Shown here: in pieces, positions 61,132 to 64,000 of the stretch
Position numbering within the stretch: the stretch's first letter is position 1
Layout: each line of letters opens with the position of its first letter
DNA from: Clostridium lundense DSM 17049
GTDB lineage: Bacteria; Bacillota; Clostridia; Clostridiales; Clostridiaceae
Assembly: GCF_000619945.1 (NCBI RefSeq)
Contig: NZ_JHVC01000008.1
Coordinates: 178,738-242,737 of the forward strand
Reading direction: 5' to 3'
DNA: 64,000 bases
The notes under the pieces: generated by a model
Seen by the model: only the letters and a program-made list of their open reading frames with translations
Told to the model about the DNA's origin: nothing
The model's database searches: none
Program-made: the position numbers and the translations under genes

Positions 61132-63012
61132 TTACTCCTTGCTTATATCAATAAATATAGATTTCATATGTAAATTCATATAACTTAATAGATTTCCATT
61201 ACATTTTAATGCTTCTTTAAAATACTTAACAGCCAAATCAAAACTACCTTTTTCTATGTAATTGTTGGCAATAAACGACAATATAAATAACTTGTCTTCA
61301 TTATTACTTAGATTCTTATATAAAATTCTAGCCTTATCAGTTTGATAAATTTGTTTAATATAATTTATCCCTCTATCTATATACAATTGAAAAACATTAT
61401 AATATTTTTCATAATTTTCAATTCTATCTATTATAAATTCATATGCTATAGCAATATATACTTTATTGCCCTCAATATCGTTATTTCTAATATTTGAGTT
61501 TATAAGATATTGTTCAAATTTTCCATTGAAGTTATAATGTTCATTTACTAGGTATTTAAATATTTTTCTAATATCATCTATATCCATTTTTTTAAAGTAA
61601 TGTATTATCTTATCAAAATCATCTATATACTGAAAAACATCATAATAAAAAGTAAAACAATTTTTAAAATCTACTTTTTCAATGATGTTGTCTATTGTTG
61701 TATTTTTATTTTCATTAGAAATCCTCAACTTATTTAATAATCCATACTCATCGTTTACATTGGATAAATTATAAAAAATATCATATGCATCAGTTTTATT
61801 TATATTTTGCAATATTTTTTCAACAGAAAACGCAAAATACTCTTTTAAGTTATTATCTTTTAAATTATTATAATATTCCACCAAAGACTTATAATTTTTT
61901 TCAGCTATTAAGTATTTTACATTTATATTACATAATTCATATTTATCAATTATAAAATTTAAATATTTTTTGCACTGCTCTACTTCACCATTTTCAATAT
62001 AATATGTAGCTAATTCAAAAGACGCATTAGATATGCTTTGATCATCTATAAAATATGATATTAATTTTGTATCTTTAGCTATTTCTAAATTATCATAATT
62101 TGTTATAAGTTCTAGGTATTCCTTGAAATATTTTAATCCGTCTTCTTTATTTCCTATTTTTACATTAATCATTCCAAGTAAGTAATACATATCTATATAA
62201 TCTTTTCTATATTTTATTACATCCTTGGCTACCTCTATAGCTTCGTAATATTGTTCCATATTAAATGCTGTTTTAGCATATGCTGCTAAAGCATATAAAA
62301 AATCTTTTTTATTATTTCTAAGCTTTGAATAAAGCTTTCTAAATTCCTCTAACGCTTTATCATCTTTGCCATACATATTATAAGTTACTGCTAATTGGTA
62401 TATATAATATAAATTATTTGGATTTTCCTGTAATTGTTCTATTAATAATGACGAAGTTCTTTGAAACTTTTTTCTAATTAACACCTTATCTGTTAAAACA
62501 TATCCAAAATGAGTTATGCTTATATTTGCACTTAAATTAGGCCTCTTACACATAGGTTGATTGTGAACAGCTCCTTCATACTTAAAGCTACCATCATTTC
62601 TAAATATTCTAGGGGATAATAATGAACTAAATTTATTTTCATTATCTTCATAATATAAATTTTTAACTATTAAAGAAATTGTATTAAAATCTTTTAATTT
62701 TTCATTTATTAATAATTTAATTAGTTCATCTGTATTATCCAATCTTTCATCTGCATCTATTATTAATATCCATTCTCCTTTTGCATAAGATATAGATATG
62801 TTTCTCATATTTGAAAAATTATTATTCCATAAATGTATATATATTTTATCTGTATACCTTTTGGCTATTTCTATAGTATTATCTTTAGACCCCGTATCTA
62901 TAATTATAAGTTCTGCTATATTATTTTCTAAAAGAGGTTTTAAACTATTCAGACATCTTTCCAAATTTTTTTCTTCATCTTTTACCATCATGCATATACT
63001 CAATTTATACAT
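61132..63012 (-). CDS. GT2 glycosyltransferase with TPR repeats
   Basis: 626 residues from ATG 63012 after AGAGGTG. The GT2 domain (about 1-200) opens LSICMMVKDEEKNLERCLNS with the DxD-like IIDADERLD. TPR-like repeats occupy about 200-320 and the C-terminus (NNYIEKGSFDLAVKYFKEAL). The SunS-like pairing of GT2 and TPR recurs in flagellin and peptide glycosylation. Upstream of Maf by 6 bases. Confidence 0.88.
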   Translation of the reverse strand: MYKLSICMMVKDEEKNLERCLNSLKPLLENNIAELIIIDTGSKDNTIEIAKRYTDKIYIHLWNNNFSNMRNISISYAKGEWILIIDADERLDNTDELIKLLINEKLKDFNTISLIVKNLYYEDNENKFSSLLSPRIFRNDGSFKYEGAVHNQPMCKRPNLSANISITHFGYVLTDKVLIRKKFQRTSSLLIEQLQENPNNLYYIYQLAVTYNMYGKDDKALEEFRKLYSKLRNNKKDFLYALAAYAKTAFNMEQYYEAIEVAKDVIKYRKDYIDMYYLLGMINVKIGNKEDGLKYFKEYLELITNYDNLEIAKDTKLISYFIDDQSISNASFELATYYIENGEVEQCKKYLNFIIDKYELCNINVKYLIAEKNYKSLVEYYNNLKDNNLKEYFAFSVEKILQNINKTDAYDIFYNLSNVNDEYGLLNKLRISNENKNTTIDNIIEKVDFKNCFTFYYDVFQYIDDFDKIIHYFKKMDIDDIRKIFKYLVNEHYNFNGKFEQYLINSNIRNNDIEGNKVYIAIAYEFIIDRIENYEKYYNVFQLYIDRGINYIKQIYQTDKARILYKNLSNNEDKLFILSFIANNYIEKGSFDLAVKYFKEALKCNGNLLSYMNLHMKSIFIDISKE

Positions 63013-63025
63013 AAAATTCACCTCT

Positions 63026-63325
63026 TTATTTTTCTAAAGTTTCTCTCCAATATTCTAATAATGGTTTAAAATCATATTTTAATGTATCAGAGAACAAATC
63101 CATATCCTTATTTTCTAGAGAATTTAATAACTGTATTAGTTTTTCATTATATTCTTCTAAATTTATATCTTGATTTTTATACTCATCTATTTTTCTAGCT
63201 AAAACAGCTAAATTGTCTACAAGTTCTATTACATTTAAAAAATCAGCATTTCCATTTTCTATAGATATATTTATTTCATCACATATATCTAGTATATTAT
63301 TGATTTCTACTATAATTTCATTCAT
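63026..63325 (-). CDS. Small helical protein downstream of flagellin 2
   Basis: 99 residues, acidic, predicted all helical (INNILDICDEINISIENGN...). Size and position immediately after a flagellin gene recall FliS/FliT/FlgN-type secretion chaperones, but I see no family signature. RBS AGAAGGGA. First gene after the flagellin terminator. Confidence 0.6.
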   Translation of the reverse strand: MNEIIVEINNILDICDEINISIENGNADFLNVIELVDNLAVLARKIDEYKNQDINLEEYNEKLIQLLNSLENKDMDLFSDTLKYDFKPLLEYWRETLEK

Positions 63326-63361
63326 AATTATTGTCCCTTCTCATAATAATAAAATTTTAAT

Positions 63362-63387
63362 AAAAGCCCTGGATTTCCAGGGCTTTT
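63362..63387 (-). terminator. Terminator of flagellin 2
   Basis: AAAAGCCCTGG and CCAGGGCTTTT pair around a short AT loop just past the stop codon; T-rich sequence follows on the minus strand. Some read-through into the glycosylation operon is likely, as no promoter is evident in the 36 bases after it. Confidence 0.82.
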
Positions 63388-63391
63388 AAAA

Positions 63392-64000
63392 CTATCTTAA
63401 TAATTGAAGAACACCTTGTGGTGCCTGATTAGCCTGTGCAAGCATTGCCTGTGCAGCCTGTTGTAAAATATTATTCTTACTAAAGTTCATCATTTCTTTA
63501 GCCATATCAACATCTCTTACTCTTGATTCTGCTGAGCTTAAGTTTTCACTTGAAGTATTTAAGTTGTTTATTGTATGTTCTAATCTATTTTGGTATGATC
63601 CAAGTTTTGCTCTTTCTGTTGATACTTTATTTATAGCAGTATTTATAGTTGATATTTGAAGTGTAATTGATGCTGCTGTTGTTGCATTTCCAATTACAAC
63701 TGATGTTGCATCTACTGATAATGCTGCTGAATTCATTGTTGCTATTACTAATGTTATTGTCTGATTTGAGTTTGCTCCTACTTGGAATACTACATTAGAA
63801 GCTGAACCATCTATTAATTTTTTTGTATTGAATTCTGTTTGTCCAGCTATTCTATCTATTTCTTTTTGAAGCTGTACTATTTCTTTACCTATCTGATCTC
63901 TGTCTGTTCCAACGTTTGTATCATTTGTTCCTTGAACTGCAAGTTCTCTCATTCTTTGAAGAATTGAGTGTGTTTCATTTAATGCTCCTTCTGCTGTCTG
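63392..64000 (-). CDS. fliC: Flagellin 2, N-terminal part outside the window
   Basis: The frame is open to the end of the window; 202 residues of the C-terminal side are visible, from QTAEGALNETHSILQRMREL to QGVLQLLR. Conserved ends are shared with the 33232 flagellin (DVDMAKEMMNFSKNNIL). The middle is far shorter and rich in Ala, Thr, Val and Ser. A methionine at 63952 is internal, not the start. Confidence 0.95.
   Translation of the reverse strand, partial: QTAEGALNETHSILQRMRELAVQGTNDTNVGTDRDQIGKEIVQLQKEIDRIAGQTEFNTKKLIDGSASNVVFQVGANSNQTITLVIATMNSAALSVDATSVVIGNATTAASITLQISTINTAINKVSTERAKLGSYQNRLEHTINNLNTSSENLSSAESRVRDVDMAKEMMNFSKNNILQQAAQAMLAQANQAPQGVLQLLR

Noticed and set aside
1..64000. 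CRISPR arrays, tRNA or rRNA genes, prophage or transposase genes
   Set aside because: No regularly spaced repeats, no cloverleaf with a GTTCGA-type arm, and no transposase or integrase frame was found.

Overview
The window is very AT-rich, strongly minus-strand biased, and uses GGAGG-type ribosome binding sites with many TTG and GTG starts. Its gene content fits a motile, spore-forming Clostridium: class III polyhydroxyalkanoate (PHA) synthase, many chemoreceptors and GGDEF/EAL proteins, and a flagellin-linked legionaminic acid island. The island resembles the flagellar glycosylation island known from proteolytic C. botulinum / C. sporogenes. That species guess is inference from gene content, not from a search.

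Layout. 1-760: end of a formate/nitrite-family channel. 878-6126: a small basic protein, a GntR-controlled ABC transporter, and several integral membrane proteins. 6260-6949: folT under a tetrahydrofolate riboswitch. 7100-7839: greA-like gene behind an unassigned structured leader. 7908-11050: small proteins, a nupC nucleoside transporter broken by a nonsense codon, and its LacI-type regulator. 11350-19781: signalling block (PAS-REC, PAS-GGDEF-EAL, NRAMP-like transporter, YjfB-like motility protein, chemoreceptor, two tandem-receiver proteins). 19933-22584: phaJ-phaE-phaC. 22941-25022: dCache-type chemoreceptor. 25215-30440: ABC importer of the 2-aminoethylphosphonate/iron type with a wHTH-nucleotidyltransferase. 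30643-32688: TPR protein with an alkaline-phosphatase-superfamily domain.

33232-64000 is the flagellin region: flagellin, an S23-type four-helix-bundle gene in a probable small mobile element, csrA, a 1093-residue TPR-glycosyltransferase-methyltransferase-methyltransferase protein, and a DUF2920-like hydrolase. A legionaminic acid pathway follows (LegB, LegC, amidotransferase, NeuD-like, deacetylase, formyltransferase-like, NeuC, NeuB, two methyltransferases, LegF, PtmE-like). A second module holds WecE, ATP-grasp, metallophosphoesterase, SDR, acyltransferase and glycosyltransferases. The block ends with a Maf (DUF115) transferase and the C-terminal part of a second flagellin.

The parts appear to work together. 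Sigma-D-like promoters with a shared pattern (TAAR or close, 14-15 nt, then NACGATAW) precede the yjfB-like gene, the TPR-phosphatase-fold gene, csrA and the legionaminic acid operon, so surface modification looks wired to late flagellar transcription. csrA is flanked by two long hairpins, each capped by the same AGGAG loop, and the flagellin leader has a GGA-loop hairpin just above its Shine-Dalgarno. Together these suggest an elaborated CsrA-flagellin circuit. These two patterns, and the TPR module shared by otherwise unrelated modification enzymes, are the most interesting signals here.
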